A DNA stretch of 64,000 nucleotides from JAQUTK01 sp963677415. GTDB taxonomy: Bacteria > Bacteroidota > Bacteroidia > Bacteroidales > JAQUTK01. Both the position numbers and the translations under genes were made by a program. Of this stretch, positions 35,127 to 44,891 are shown in pieces. The notes below the pieces were generated by a model that saw only the letters and a program-made list of their open reading frames with translations, ran no database searches and was not told the DNA's origin. Every line of letters begins with the position of its first letter. The stretch's first letter is position 1. The stretch lies in assembly GCA_963677415.2 (NCBI GenBank), contig CAXXFJ010000011.1:1-64000 (forward strand), read 5' to 3'.

Positions 35127-38100
35127 TTGGAAATAGCGGAACTCTTAGAGACATATCTTACTCATCCGAAGACGGCTGCAATAGGTGCAGTTTTATCTGA
35201 TGAGGCTGTTCGTCACGTCCAGTTGAAAGGATTGTCCGGTTCGGCGGGGGCAATGGTTGCCGCTGCATTGTATCGTCAGACCGGCCGCTCGTTTGTGTGG
35301 GTCATGAATGATGCGGAAGAGGCGGGCTATTTCTATTATGACCTTACACGTCTCTGTGGCGTTGATAATGTGTTGTATTTTCCCTCTTCCTACCGTCGTT
35401 CTATCAAATATGGACAGTTGGATGCCGGTAATGAGATTATGCGCACGGAGTTGTTGAGTCGTGCCAAAGAGGGATGCGATCCGCTGCTCGTCGTGACCTA
35501 TCCCGATGCGATTGCCGAGAAAGTGATTTCGCACGAAGAACTGATGAAAAACACGATTCGTATAGCTGTGGGAGAACAGCTGGATCTTCAGTTTTTGCAG
35601 GAGGCCTTGTACGAATATGGTTTTGAGCGGGTGGATTATGTGTATGAACCCGGACAATATGCTGTGCGCGGCAGTATCATCGATATCTTCTCTTTCTCCA
35701 ACGAACTGCCTTACCGTGTTGATTTCTTTGGCGATGAGGTAGAGACTATCCGCACATTCAACGTGGAGACTCAGCTTTCAGAATCGATACAGAGCCAGAT
35801 CACTATTGTGCCTACCTTATATAATAAGGAGAAAGAAGGAATTTCTTTTCTTCGCTTCGTACCGGAAAAGACGCTTTTCGGTTTTCGCGACTTTCTTTGG
35901 GTCAAGGAACGGATTGCGGGCATTCATTCAGAAGTCTCCACGCCGATACTTTCAGCAGTGGAAGAGCGTAATGTTGATCTTTCAGACAAAGTGATTTCAG
36001 GTGAAGAGTTTACGAGAGATATCTTAAACTTCCGAAGGATTGAGATTGCGCAAAAAGCTTCGTCTGTGGCTCAGGCTGTCATTGAATACCAGACCTCTCC
36101 ACAACCCGGCTTTCGTAAGAATTTTGATCTGGTCAGTGAGTCCTTCCTCTCCATGTTACAGGAAGATTACACCTTATATATATTAAGCGACAGTCGCAAG
36201 CAGAATGATCGCATCCGTGATATCTTTCATGATCGTGGTGAAGATATTCCTTTTTTGCCTGTAGAAGGCACCTTGCATGAAGGGTTTTCTGATAAAGATC
36301 TTCACCTTTGCTACTTTACCGATCATCAGCTCTTTGATCGTTTCCATAAATATTCACTGAAGTCAGAAAATGCCAGGATTGGAAAGATTGCTCTTTCTTT
36401 AAAGGAACTCAACCAATTTCAGATCGGCGACTATGTGGTGCATACGGATCATGGTATCGGAAAATTCTGCGGATTGATACGCACGGACATGAACGGAAAG
36501 ATGCAGGAGCTGGTCAAACTGACGTTCAAAGATGATGATATCTTGTGTGTGAGTATTCATGCGCTGCATCGACTTTCGAAATACAAAGGGAAAGACGGCG
36601 ATCCTCCACGGATCAGCAAACTGGGCACAGGGGCATGGGAACGGATGAAGGAGCGGACCAAGACAAAGGTGAAAGACATTGCCCGTGACCTGATCAAACT
36701 TTATTCCCAGCGAAAAGAGGAGAAAGGCTTTGCTTACTCTCCCGACAGCTTTATGCAACAAGAACTGGAGGCTTCGTTTATCTACGAAGATACGCCCGAC
36801 CAGTCGAAGGCGACTGCGGATATCAAGGCTGACATGGAAAATGATGTGCCCATGGATCGTCTGATCTGTGGTGACGTGGGTTTTGGTAAAACCGAAGTGG
36901 CAGTGCGTGCTGCTTTTAAAGCCGTGAGTGACAACAAGCAGGTGGCGGTTTTGGTGCCGACCACCGTGCTGGCTTTGCAACATTATAATACTTTTGCCGA
37001 GCGACTGAAGGATTTCCCGTGCAAAGTGGATTATATCAGTCGGGCTCGCTCGGCTACTCAGATCAAACAGATCAAACAAGAGCTGAAAGATGGTTCGCTC
37101 AATATCTTGATTGGCACACACCGCCTGATCGGCAAGGATATTGAATTTAAAGATCTGGGACTGCTGATTATTGACGAGGAACAGAAGTTTGGCGTCTCCA
37201 TCAAGGAAAAGCTACGTCAGATCAAGGTGAATGTGGATACGATGACTATGTCTGCCACGCCGATCCCCCGCACGTTGCAGTTCTCTATGATGGGAGCCCG
37301 CGATCTATCGGTAATTACCACTCCGCCCCCCAACCGCTATCCGATCCAGACGGAGCTGCATACCTTCAATGAAGAGTTGATAGCCGATGCCATTAACTTC
37401 GAACTGAGCCGCAACGGACAGATCCTTTTTGTGCACAACCGGGTGCAAAATATTTATGAAGTGCAGAAGCTGATTCAACGACTGGTGCCTGATGCACGTA
37501 TACAGGTAGGCCATGGCCAGATGGAACCGGAAAAGCTCGAACATCTCCTCGTGGACTTTATCAATCAGGATTACGATATATTGATTGCCACTACCATTAT
37601 TGAGTCGGGCATCGATATACCCAATGCCAATACAATCTTCATCAACAATGCGCAGGCTTTTGGGCTGAGCGATCTGCATCAATTGCGTGGCAGGGTAGGG
37701 CGAAGTAACCGCAGAGCGTTCTGCTATCTGCTGGCTCCTCCTGTCAATACATTGTCTGATGAGGCGCGGCGAAGGTTGCAAGCCATTGAAAACTTTTCCG
37801 AACTAGGCAGCGGTATTCACATTGCCATGCAGGATCTGGACATCCGTGGTGCAGGTAATATGCTGGGTGCTGAGCAGAGTGGCTTTATTGCGGACATAGG
37901 TTATGAGACCTATCAGAAGATTCTGTCAGAAGCGGTGTCTGAGATCAGATCTGAAGTCTATGCCCAAGAGGGTGATCCGGAGCTAACTTCCGGGCAGGCA
38001 GCTGAACGTTTTACAACACGTGATTGTGTCATTGAATCGGATCTGGAATTACTTTTCCCGGAAACGTATATCCCAAGTTCGTCGGAACGCATCTCTTTGT

Positions 38101-38480
38101 ATAGGGAGCTGGATACAATGGAAGACGAAAAGGAGATTTATGCATTTGAACTGCGTCTTCGTGATCGCTTTGGCAAGATACCCGAAGAAGGGCGCGGCTT
38201 GATCAGTCTGGTGGTTTTGCGGGTGTATGCACGACAGTTGGGATTGGAAAAGGTCGTCCTGAAAGTTGGCAAGATGTATATCTATTTCTTTTCCGATGCG
38301 GATTTTGGCTATTTTCAGTCAGACCTCTTTAGTCGTATCCTCTCATACACTCAATCGCATCCCCGTCAATGCCGTTTGCAGGAGAAGAATGGCAAGCGTT
38401 TTCTGCTCTTTGCGCATACGGATAATGTAGAAGAGGCATGTCATATACTTCAGGAAATTATCCGCCAACCATTGAAATGA
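35127..38480 (+). CDS. mfd: transcription-repair coupling factor
   Basis: A 1117-residue SF2 translocase that removes stalled RNA polymerase and recruits UvrA. Domains in order: a UvrB-homology region in the first 330 residues; the RNA-polymerase-interacting domain (FQIGDYVVHTDHGIGKFCGL, about 435); the helicase core with Walker A ICGDVGFGKTEVAVRAAF, DEEQ box LLIIDEEQKFG and TMSATPIPRTLQFSMMGARD, then LHQLRGRVGRSNRRAFCYLL; and the TRCF C-terminal domain. The frame has no ATG before about residue 42, and an in-frame stop precedes the TTG at 35127, so TTG is the likely start. First core gene after the island. Confidence 0.95.
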   Translation: MEIAELLETYLTHPKTAAIGAVLSDEAVRHVQLKGLSGSAGAMVAAALYRQTGRSFVWVMNDAEEAGYFYYDLTRLCGVDNVLYFPSSYRRSIKYGQLDAGNEIMRTELLSRAKEGCDPLLVVTYPDAIAEKVISHEELMKNTIRIAVGEQLDLQFLQEALYEYGFERVDYVYEPGQYAVRGSIIDIFSFSNELPYRVDFFGDEVETIRTFNVETQLSESIQSQITIVPTLYNKEKEGISFLRFVPEKTLFGFRDFLWVKERIAGIHSEVSTPILSAVEERNVDLSDKVISGEEFTRDILNFRRIEIAQKASSVAQAVIEYQTSPQPGFRKNFDLVSESFLSMLQEDYTLYILSDSRKQNDRIRDIFHDRGEDIPFLPVEGTLHEGFSDKDLHLCYFTDHQLFDRFHKYSLKSENARIGKIALSLKELNQFQIGDYVVHTDHGIGKFCGLIRTDMNGKMQELVKLTFKDDDILCVSIHALHRLSKYKGKDGDPPRISKLGTGAWERMKERTKTKVKDIARDLIKLYSQRKEEKGFAYSPDSFMQQELEASFIYEDTPDQSKATADIKADMENDVPMDRLICGDVGFGKTEVAVRAAFKAVSDNKQVAVLVPTTVLALQHYNTFAERLKDFPCKVDYISRARSATQIKQIKQELKDGSLNILIGTHRLIGKDIEFKDLGLLIIDEEQKFGVSIKEKLRQIKVNVDTMTMSATPIPRTLQFSMMGARDLSVITTPPPNRYPIQTELHTFNEELIADAINFELSRNGQILFVHNRVQNIYEVQKLIQRLVPDARIQVGHGQMEPEKLEHLLVDFINQDYDILIATTIIESGIDIPNANTIFINNAQAFGLSDLHQLRGRVGRSNRRAFCYLLAPPVNTLSDEARRRLQAIENFSELGSGIHIAMQDLDIRGAGNMLGAEQSGFIADIGYETYQKILSEAVSEIRSEVYAQEGDPELTSGQAAERFTTRDCVIESDLELLFPETYIPSSSERISLYRELDTMEDEKEIYAFELRLRDRFGKIPEEGRGLISLVVLRVYARQLGLEKVVLKVGKMYIYFFSDADFGYFQSDLFSRILSYTQSHPRQCRLQEKNGKRFLLFAHTDNVEEACHILQEIIRQPLK

Positions 38481-38669
38481 TACTCCAACTCGCCCTCTCT
38501 TCTGTTATTATTATTTTAGAACTTTGTTGACCGAAAAGCCATATTTTTATGATATTTCGGACTGTATCAAAGGTTTTCGCGTTATAATACGTTAAATATA
38601 TCAAATAACCAGTGGCGCGTGTAATATATTGCTTATATTAGCGTCGGATTTTAATAACAAAAAATTTTA

Positions 38670-41600
38670 ATGACTATGAGAAAGAAAATGTTTACATTAA
38701 TCATCGCAAGTTTTGCGATGCTTGGCTTCCAGGCTCTGGGCCAAGAGGTGAAACAGTCCATGGTAATTGATTTCGAGGACCCCGATAACTTTGTAGATGG
38801 AGAAGACATCACAACAGGTTACGGTACTTATACCGCCGGAATCACTGACAACATGTGGGCTGAAGAGGATTGGGATGGCATGGGCGCTCCTGCCGATCCT
38901 ATCAATCAAAGTTTGTATTGTTTGCAAGTAGATGTTGCAGGTGCAGTATCTTGGGATGGTCCTAATCTCGTGTTCCCAAACCCGGTGACTGTTTCCGCAA
39001 TGGATCCTTCTACTTGGTTTTTCCACATTCAAATGTTGCTTCCAGAGTTTCAGGTAAAGGGTGGTACCTTTGCAATGAATATCTACGATGCACCAAACAT
39101 GGGCGCCAGAGGCTACGTTTATGATGGTAATACCACTACTGGTCAGATCAAATATCCTGCTGACTACAATGCAAATGACAGACCACGTCAGTGCTGGGTA
39201 GAGTTGGATCTTGATATGCGTCAGTTCCTGGGTGTTACTTTCTACAGTATCCAGCTTCAGGGAGAACGTAATACAGGTGCTGCTACCTGGTATTGCGATA
39301 ACATCGTGTTTGATGACCGTCAGAAATCATATCCTAACATTGATTTAGGTACACCAAAGGAACTTACTCTTGCTGCTGAAGGCACACAGTATCTGGTTTT
39401 CTATGCCGGAACTTCTTTCTGTCTGACTGCGCAGGCTACTCCTCCGGTTGGATATGCACAGACTTCTTTTTCAAAGTTCGATCAGGAAATGTATGCTGAT
39501 GATTCAGAGACAAACTTCCAGGTATGGAATGTGAAGCCTTCTACTATTGCAGCTGACAAGCAGTATTTCACTCTCGATTATGACTATGGTTATTTGTATA
39601 ACAATGGTTCTATAAGAAGTTTTGATGAAACAGAATCTAAGTTCTCTTGGTTCCTGACTCAAAAAGAAGCGTATGATAAAGCTCAATCTTTCAGATTGTT
39701 AAATGCTGCTTCCTGGAAGTTTATCGCTCCTACTGAGAAGATGGAAGATCTTGAAATGGCTGCTTCTTCTGACTCTACTGCACAATGGACATTTGTGCCA
39801 AATACTCAAGCTGACATTGATGCTTATTTAGCATCTGTAACAGCTGACAGTACAGTTAAAGTACAGGTACAGAATGGTGATTACTACATCTTCTATGCAG
39901 GTACAAACTACTGTATGACAGATACTCGTCCAATGGGATGGTACAAGGCAACTCGTACGTTGGAAGATGGTGTAACTACTCAGACAGATAGTATCTATAT
40001 TCCTGGAAATGGAAGTAATGCTATTTATCCACTCGTGTTGAACGAATTTACTGCAACTGAAAACCAACAATGGCAGGTTCAGTACTATTCTGACTTTGTG
40101 GATCTGGATCAGATGCATACATTCTGGAAAAGAGCTGGTAATAGAATCGTTAAGGATGAGTTTGGCTTCAATCCGTTGGTTACTGAACATATGTATTGGG
40201 GTTATGATGACTCTACAACACGTGCAGTTGGTAATCGTCTGATCACCAGCAAGCCTTATGCAATGAGCTGGATTGATGTTTATGGAGAAACTCAGGTTAT
40301 TCCTGATTACATCAGTGTATTTGGTGATAATGCAACTATGATCAATGATGATAACAACCAACAGTGGTTTGTAAAACGTCTTCCAATCAATAAGAATGGT
40401 ATCGCTGCTATCTATCGTCCAAACAACGGTACTCAGGGTACTGCATTGAAAGCTAAATATGCAGGTGGTGCTTTGTATGCTACACCTAATGCTGATTCAG
40501 GTAAAGAATCTGAAAAGAACTACTATTGCTGGAAATTTGTGGATATCAATAGCCCAATAGTTGCCACTGTTGAAGCTGCTCAAGCATTAATCGTGCAAGA
40601 TACAGTATTCGGATATCCGAAGGTTGCTACTCCTGGTCAATATTACATCCAGTACAGAGGTACTAATCAGGTATTGACTTATGCTCCGAAGGTAGTAGAT
40701 AATCCTGAAACTGAATTTATTGAAACTGAAATGCCTGCTGCTGCAGTTGTTAAACCTATGTCTACAGATGCAGGTGTTGTGACAAATACTCAGGTATGGA
40801 CAGTTGCTGATGCTGGTGATGGCTTGTTTACACTATCTACTGCTGATGGCAAACAATTGTATACTCCTAAGGCTGTAGGTAAGGCTCTTCTTTATGATGA
40901 AGATGAAGCTGCTTCTGCTGCTCTTGAAGACAAATACAAACAACTTCAGGGATTGTATATGGGTACTACCGATATGGGTCAGTATGGTGCATGGACACTG
41001 AATGCAGATATGAAGGCACGTAAGTTCTTCGATCTTCAGACTCAGATCTCCGGTGCAGCTCTTTATACAAAGACAGCAACTTCTGATTATCCATTCGTAT
41101 TTGTTCCGGTTGGACAAACATTGAATGAAGGTCTTCCTCTTCCTGATACTACTTTGGTACCAGAAGGATACTACTACATTCAGTATGCATTTGCTGCAGA
41201 CTCGTTTGAAATAGGTAAGCCTTACGTTCTTGCTCCGGATTCAAACATCTCTGTGATTAAGACTCCTACAGTTCTTAAACCTTACGATGCAACAAAGGCA
41301 TGGCAGAAGTGGTATATCGCTCCGATTGCGTACGATACAACACAACTCAAGAATGGTTTAGGTGCAGACTTCTGTAACTATACAATTTTTGCAAGTGCGT
41401 CTGTAAAAGATTCTCTGGATGCAGGAAAGACAATTCTTGATATCTTATTAGATCCTAACTACAATACAACTGCAGGTTATCGTCTGATGGATGACAATGG
41501 AACTACTAATATTGAGGCTGTTGGAGTGAACTATAGCTGGTTCTCTTACAAATTCTACGATAAGGGTGGTAAGATTGCTTTGAGAAATGCATTGGGTAGC

Positions 41601-42035
41601 AGTTTCAATTCGTATGCTGCTGACCATATCGCAAGTACTGTAGGTGGTGTAGTTTCAACTAACAATTACGGTGATGCATCTAGTGCAAACTTCAACGAAG
41701 ATCGTACGTTCTGCTGGTATCTGATACCTGCAACTGAGACTCCGGATTTCAAACCGGTTACAGAATATGCTTCATGGAATCCTTTGAAAGCTTATTTGGT
41801 TGGAACAGAAGAAGTAGTTGCTGATGCTGCTACTGTAGCTCAAAACGTAACAGTAGATGGTAATATTATTACTGTCACTAACGCTGAAGGTGCTTCTATC
41901 CTTGTAGTTTCTGTTGACGGTACAGTTATTGCTTCTGTTGCTTCTGCTAAGGAAGTACAGACCATAGCAGTGAGCGCTACAGGTATCTATGTTGTGAAAG
42001 TTGGCAATGTAGCTGTTAAGGTTGCAGTGAAATAA
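38670..42035 (+). CDS. large secreted repeat protein with DUF6383-type C-terminus
   Basis: A 1121-residue protein with a signal peptide ending near FQALGQ; the start may instead be the ATG two codons later (38676). Residues 30-225 look like a beta-sandwich module (DFEDPDNFVDGEDITTGYG). Four related segments follow, each opening with a YYIxYAGT-like motif at about residues 240, 404, 657 and 833 (YLVFYAGTSFCLTA, YYIFYAGTNYCMTD, YYIQYRGTNQVLTY, YYYIQYAFAADSF), possibly ricin-like carbohydrate-binding repeats. The last 80 residues (VTVDGNIITVTNAEGASILV through GIYVVKVG) match my recollection of DUF6383, a C-terminal surface or secretion domain in this phylum. Function unknown; a terminator follows. 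Confidence 0.75.
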   Translation: MTMRKKMFTLIIASFAMLGFQALGQEVKQSMVIDFEDPDNFVDGEDITTGYGTYTAGITDNMWAEEDWDGMGAPADPINQSLYCLQVDVAGAVSWDGPNLVFPNPVTVSAMDPSTWFFHIQMLLPEFQVKGGTFAMNIYDAPNMGARGYVYDGNTTTGQIKYPADYNANDRPRQCWVELDLDMRQFLGVTFYSIQLQGERNTGAATWYCDNIVFDDRQKSYPNIDLGTPKELTLAAEGTQYLVFYAGTSFCLTAQATPPVGYAQTSFSKFDQEMYADDSETNFQVWNVKPSTIAADKQYFTLDYDYGYLYNNGSIRSFDETESKFSWFLTQKEAYDKAQSFRLLNAASWKFIAPTEKMEDLEMAASSDSTAQWTFVPNTQADIDAYLASVTADSTVKVQVQNGDYYIFYAGTNYCMTDTRPMGWYKATRTLEDGVTTQTDSIYIPGNGSNAIYPLVLNEFTATENQQWQVQYYSDFVDLDQMHTFWKRAGNRIVKDEFGFNPLVTEHMYWGYDDSTTRAVGNRLITSKPYAMSWIDVYGETQVIPDYISVFGDNATMINDDNNQQWFVKRLPINKNGIAAIYRPNNGTQGTALKAKYAGGALYATPNADSGKESEKNYYCWKFVDINSPIVATVEAAQALIVQDTVFGYPKVATPGQYYIQYRGTNQVLTYAPKVVDNPETEFIETEMPAAAVVKPMSTDAGVVTNTQVWTVADAGDGLFTLSTADGKQLYTPKAVGKALLYDEDEAASAALEDKYKQLQGLYMGTTDMGQYGAWTLNADMKARKFFDLQTQISGAALYTKTATSDYPFVFVPVGQTLNEGLPLPDTTLVPEGYYYIQYAFAADSFEIGKPYVLAPDSNISVIKTPTVLKPYDATKAWQKWYIAPIAYDTTQLKNGLGADFCNYTIFASASVKDSLDAGKTILDILLDPNYNTTAGYRLMDDNGTTNIEAVGVNYSWFSYKFYDKGGKIALRNALGSSFNSYAADHIASTVGGVVSTNNYGDASSANFNEDRTFCWYLIPATETPDFKPVTEYASWNPLKAYLVGTEEVVADAATVAQNVTVDGNIITVTNAEGASILVVSVDGTVIASVASAKEVQTIAVSATGIYVVKVGNVAVKVAVK

Positions 42036-42060
42036 TTCACAGGTATATAATTTCTAAGAG

Positions 42061-42090
42061 GAGGCTGTCCATTTGGGCAGCCTCTTTTTT
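42061..42090 (+). terminator. rho-independent terminator after the DUF6383-type gene
   Basis: Stem GAGGCTGTCC / GGGCAGCCTC with an ATTT loop, then six T (42085-42090). Confidence 0.88.
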
Positions 42091-42191
42091 GTAGGTCAAA
42101 TTGTGACCTGCTGCCTTCTTTCAAAGTGCTGTTTCTCTGTTGGTTTGCATATACAGCAGATGTTCCTTCATGGGAGCAGGCATAAATAGGT

Positions 42192-42223
42192 AGGAGGCTG
42201 TTCCCATTGGGGAACAGCCTCCT
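42192..42223. terminator. strong hairpin after the porin gene
   Basis: Perfect 14-base stem AGGAGGCTGTTCCC / GGGAACAGCCTCCT with an ATTG loop, 27 bases past the porin stop (minus strand). There is no T run on either side, so termination efficiency is uncertain. It resembles the hairpin after purL in sequence. Confidence 0.6.
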
Positions 42224-42249
42224 GCATATTTATACTCTATATTACCTTC

Positions 42250-43317
42250 TTAAAATCCGATCTGGAACTGGCAGATGACTTCATTCATTGGCTTTAATGT
42301 ATTGGCTACATTATGCTGATCGTAATATACATAGTTGAGCATAATGCGAGTTTTCGGTGCGAAATGATAGGTTGCTCCTGCTGTGTACATGTGCGTATTG
42401 CCGGTATATTCAAAAGGATATTCATATTCTTCATACTTGGCTAGAAGTGCCAGGCGGGATGGAATGACGAAGTAATAAGCGGTGGTATAGAATCCTTTAA
42501 TAGCTGCAGATCCATTTTCTCCCCAGAGATATTCACTACGTAGTGTAAGACGTTTATTGACATATTCACCACTCAATGCTGTACGGTTACGGTCGTAGTT
42601 TGAAAGAACACCGTTTAAAGTGACGTATGCTTTACCGGTGTAGCTGGAAGCTCCGACGTGCAATCCTTTTATCGGTTGAGCAGTCAGATAGAGAGCTATA
42701 TCCTTCGTGTTATTGTCTTCGGCCTTGACGCCGAGACCATTCGTGATGATGCCAGTGCCATTAAACACTCCGGCGCGGTAATCCAGCAAAAAACCTCCGA
42801 AAGGCATCTTCACTGCTTCACCACCCAGTTGCAATCCAATGTCACGTCCACCATGGCCACCAATGATATCGCCACTGATACCTGTAGTTTTCGCCATGAC
42901 CCGGTCCCAGTTTGCAGATTCATAGACCGAGGGTGACATCTGATTTTCCAGTGTAAAGCAGGTTTTCATCTGTCCGGCTTTGACCTGAAAATAATTGGAA
43001 GGTTTGTAGTTTACATAAGCTTCCAATATTCTAGGACTTGCTCCTTCAAATTGAAGCATCCAGCTCAAATCTTTAGTGATGTCGCCAGAGAGAATAAACA
43101 TAGCTAGTTTGGTACTAAACTTGTCGTAAACACCGTTTGCATCTTTCACATCGTTGTATTGATATGCAAATTGAACGTAGCCTGTTAGTCTTACATTTTT
43201 ACTCAGGAAACCATTGACCCGCCCGATCTCCTTCTCTGGTTTTAATGTTGTAACCTCTTGCGTATGCGCACTCAGAGAGCTGAGCAGCAAGGAAATAAAA
43301 AGAAATCTCTTCTTCAT
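42250..43317 (-). CDS. OprP/OprO-like outer-membrane porin
   Basis: A 355-residue beta-barrel with a cleavable signal peptide (FLFISLLLSSLSAHTQ). It has amphipathic strands typical of phosphate-selective porin O/P family proteins: VRLTGYVQFAYQYND, WMLQFEGASPRILEAYVNYK, FQVKAGQMKTCFTLENQMSP, GGRDIGLQLGGEA and, at the end, MLNYVYYDQHNV to VICQFQIGF with a terminal Phe. In this phylum such proteins are not necessarily phosphate-specific. It is downstream of the LysE and CBM9-like genes in the same direction, with about 80 bases between it and the CBM9-like gene. Confidence 0.88.
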   Translation of the reverse strand: MKKRFLFISLLLSSLSAHTQEVTTLKPEKEIGRVNGFLSKNVRLTGYVQFAYQYNDVKDANGVYDKFSTKLAMFILSGDITKDLSWMLQFEGASPRILEAYVNYKPSNYFQVKAGQMKTCFTLENQMSPSVYESANWDRVMAKTTGISGDIIGGHGGRDIGLQLGGEAVKMPFGGFLLDYRAGVFNGTGIITNGLGVKAEDNNTKDIALYLTAQPIKGLHVGASSYTGKAYVTLNGVLSNYDRNRTALSGEYVNKRLTLRSEYLWGENGSAAIKGFYTTAYYFVIPSRLALLAKYEEYEYPFEYTGNTHMYTAGATYHFAPKTRIMLNYVYYDQHNVANTLKPMNEVICQFQIGF

Positions 43318-43400
43318 TCTTGTTGTTAGTAATTTGTTGTTCTTGGATTCACTCCAATTGCTCTGGTTTGTATTCTTGTTATTTAATTTCTTTTAGGATG

Positions 43401-44051
43401 TCACTTGCCAAGAATCATTCTCCCGAAGAATTCTGGTCTGTGAAAGTCTGGATGCTCCGTCTGAATAGGGCTCCAGCTCAGGTAGTGTGGTAAAGAACTG
43501 GCATCAGCACATTTATAAAAGTTAGCACGAAGAGATGCGGGGAGATTGTTTTTGTCGAGTCCGATGAGTTCATAAGGGATAGCAAAAACAACTTCCCAGC
43601 AAAAAAGCCCTTCCATCTCCTCAAAAGGTCTGTTGCCCAGTGAAGCATATCGTTTGATTCGTGCCAGATCTTCTAGTTTCAAGAGAGTTCTTCCTTCTCT
43701 TCCACCGCCATAACCTGCATAGATCGTACCGATGCAATTGAATTCCAGGTTGTAATAGTTCTCGTCGTCTTCTTTGCGAATAAAAAACTCTACACAGCTG
43801 TCGGTATAGACATATTCGTTGTCTGTATAGGTTACAGCACGGAGATAGTTGCCTCGCACAAAAAAGGAGATATAGATGTATTCATCGCTTCGAGCTATAT
43901 CAAACACGGTGATTGGATGATATGCAAATTCCTGCGGCCAGTTTAGGGTGTCAATTGAGTTACGGCAAGCCTTTTCTTCCATCAATAATCCTGCATTCTC
44001 GATGTCCATTGAATCAAGTTCAGGCAAATAGGGAATCTCAAGCGTTTTCAT
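43401..44051 (-). CDS. carbohydrate-binding family 9-like protein
   Basis: A 216-residue protein with no signal peptide. It matches the CBM9-like fold: EYIYISFFVRGNYLRAVTY, VYTDSCVEFFIRKEDDENYY, NLEFNCIGTIYAGYGGG and FCWEVVFAIPYELIGL. In true CBM9 modules the equivalent region binds reducing-end sugars in xylanases. Here the module stands alone in the cytoplasm, so the ligand is unknown. It follows the LysE gene by 12 bases. Confidence 0.85.
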   Translation of the reverse strand: MKTLEIPYLPELDSMDIENAGLLMEEKACRNSIDTLNWPQEFAYHPITVFDIARSDEYIYISFFVRGNYLRAVTYTDNEYVYTDSCVEFFIRKEDDENYYNLEFNCIGTIYAGYGGGREGRTLLKLEDLARIKRYASLGNRPFEEMEGLFCWEVVFAIPYELIGLDKNNLPASLRANFYKCADASSLPHYLSWSPIQTEHPDFHRPEFFGRMILGK

Positions 44052-44063
44052 AGTCTTTGTTTG

Positions 44064-44744
44064 TTAGTACGGTGTATGAGCCAAAAGTTGTGTGATGAAT
44101 GAATCTCCGTCAAACGCATGAATGAGTCCAAAGGCATTGAGAATGCCAACAATGGAGATTATCAGAATGATTGTTCCGGTTATTTTATTGACAAAAAACA
44201 AATTGCGGATGTTGTAACGTTCCTTGACTTTGGAAATAAGGTAGGTAACAACAAACCACCATAAGATTGCACCAGTAAAGATCAAAAGAATGGAAAGCAT
44301 GTGCATAAAGATGGTAGCATCTCCCTGGATATAGGAAAAACGGGCATAGAGTCCGATGAAGAGGAAGATAATAAATACATTGGAAAAGGTGAGTAGAAAA
44401 CCGGTGACGAACTGCTGAACATAGCTTCCTTTTTCTTCTGTTGAATTGGATAGGGTCTTCAGTGGATTATTCCAAAAGAGATATAATCCGAAACCGAACA
44501 TCACCAAGCTGCCGGTAATTTGGAGAAGAAATTCGTTGTTTTCGATAAAAGGAGTCACAAATGAAATACCAAAGCCGGTAATCATCGCATAAAGCAGGTC
44601 AGAGATTGCTACTCCCAAACCTGTTACCAAACCGTAAAGTCTACCTTTGCTAAGTGTGCGTTGGATGCACAGAACACCGGATGGACCGAGTGGTGCAGAT
44701 ACCAATACTCCTATAAGGATTCCTTTGATTATATAATAGACCAT
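44064..44744 (-). CDS. LysE-family exporter
   Basis: A 226-residue membrane protein with six predicted helices. It has the family N-terminus (GILIGVLVSAPLGPSGVLCI, then RTLSKGRLYGLVTGLGVAIS) and the usual charged loop after helix 3. The family exports amino acids or related small molecules across the inner membrane; the substrate cannot be inferred. It heads a leftward unit with the CBM9-like gene and porin. A TATATTTG -7 match lies at 44766-44773 on the minus strand. Confidence 0.88.
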   Translation of the reverse strand: MVYYIIKGILIGVLVSAPLGPSGVLCIQRTLSKGRLYGLVTGLGVAISDLLYAMITGFGISFVTPFIENNEFLLQITGSLVMFGFGLYLFWNNPLKTLSNSTEEKGSYVQQFVTGFLLTFSNVFIIFLFIGLYARFSYIQGDATIFMHMLSILLIFTGAILWWFVVTYLISKVKERYNIRNLFFVNKITGTIILIISIVGILNAFGLIHAFDGDSFITQLLAHTPY

Positions 44745-44848
44745 TCCTCTTTTCCAAATAAGTCACAAATATACGGTTTTTTGTAGTATCTCCGAGCATC
44801 TAATTATGTTTTTAGTCTCATCTCTATGAAAGAACAGCACTTTTTCAC

Positions 44849-44856
44849 TAACTTTG
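44849..44856 (+). promoter_or_regulatory. -7 element of purL
   Basis: TAACTTTG fits TAnnTTTG. It lies inside the longest possible frame but 35 bases before the ATG at 44892, so it decides for the later start. Confidence 0.55.
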
Positions 44857-44891
44857 TACCCTCAAATCCCCAAAATAAATATAAGATTGAT

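Noticed and set aside
36399..37121. 240-codon frame on the minus strand inside mfd
   Set aside because: It is antisense to conserved helicase motifs and has no family features; the mfd reading explains the sequence fully.
44826..44891. Upstream ATG extending purL by 22 residues
   Set aside because: A TAACTTTG promoter element lies inside the extension and the added residues do not fit the family start.
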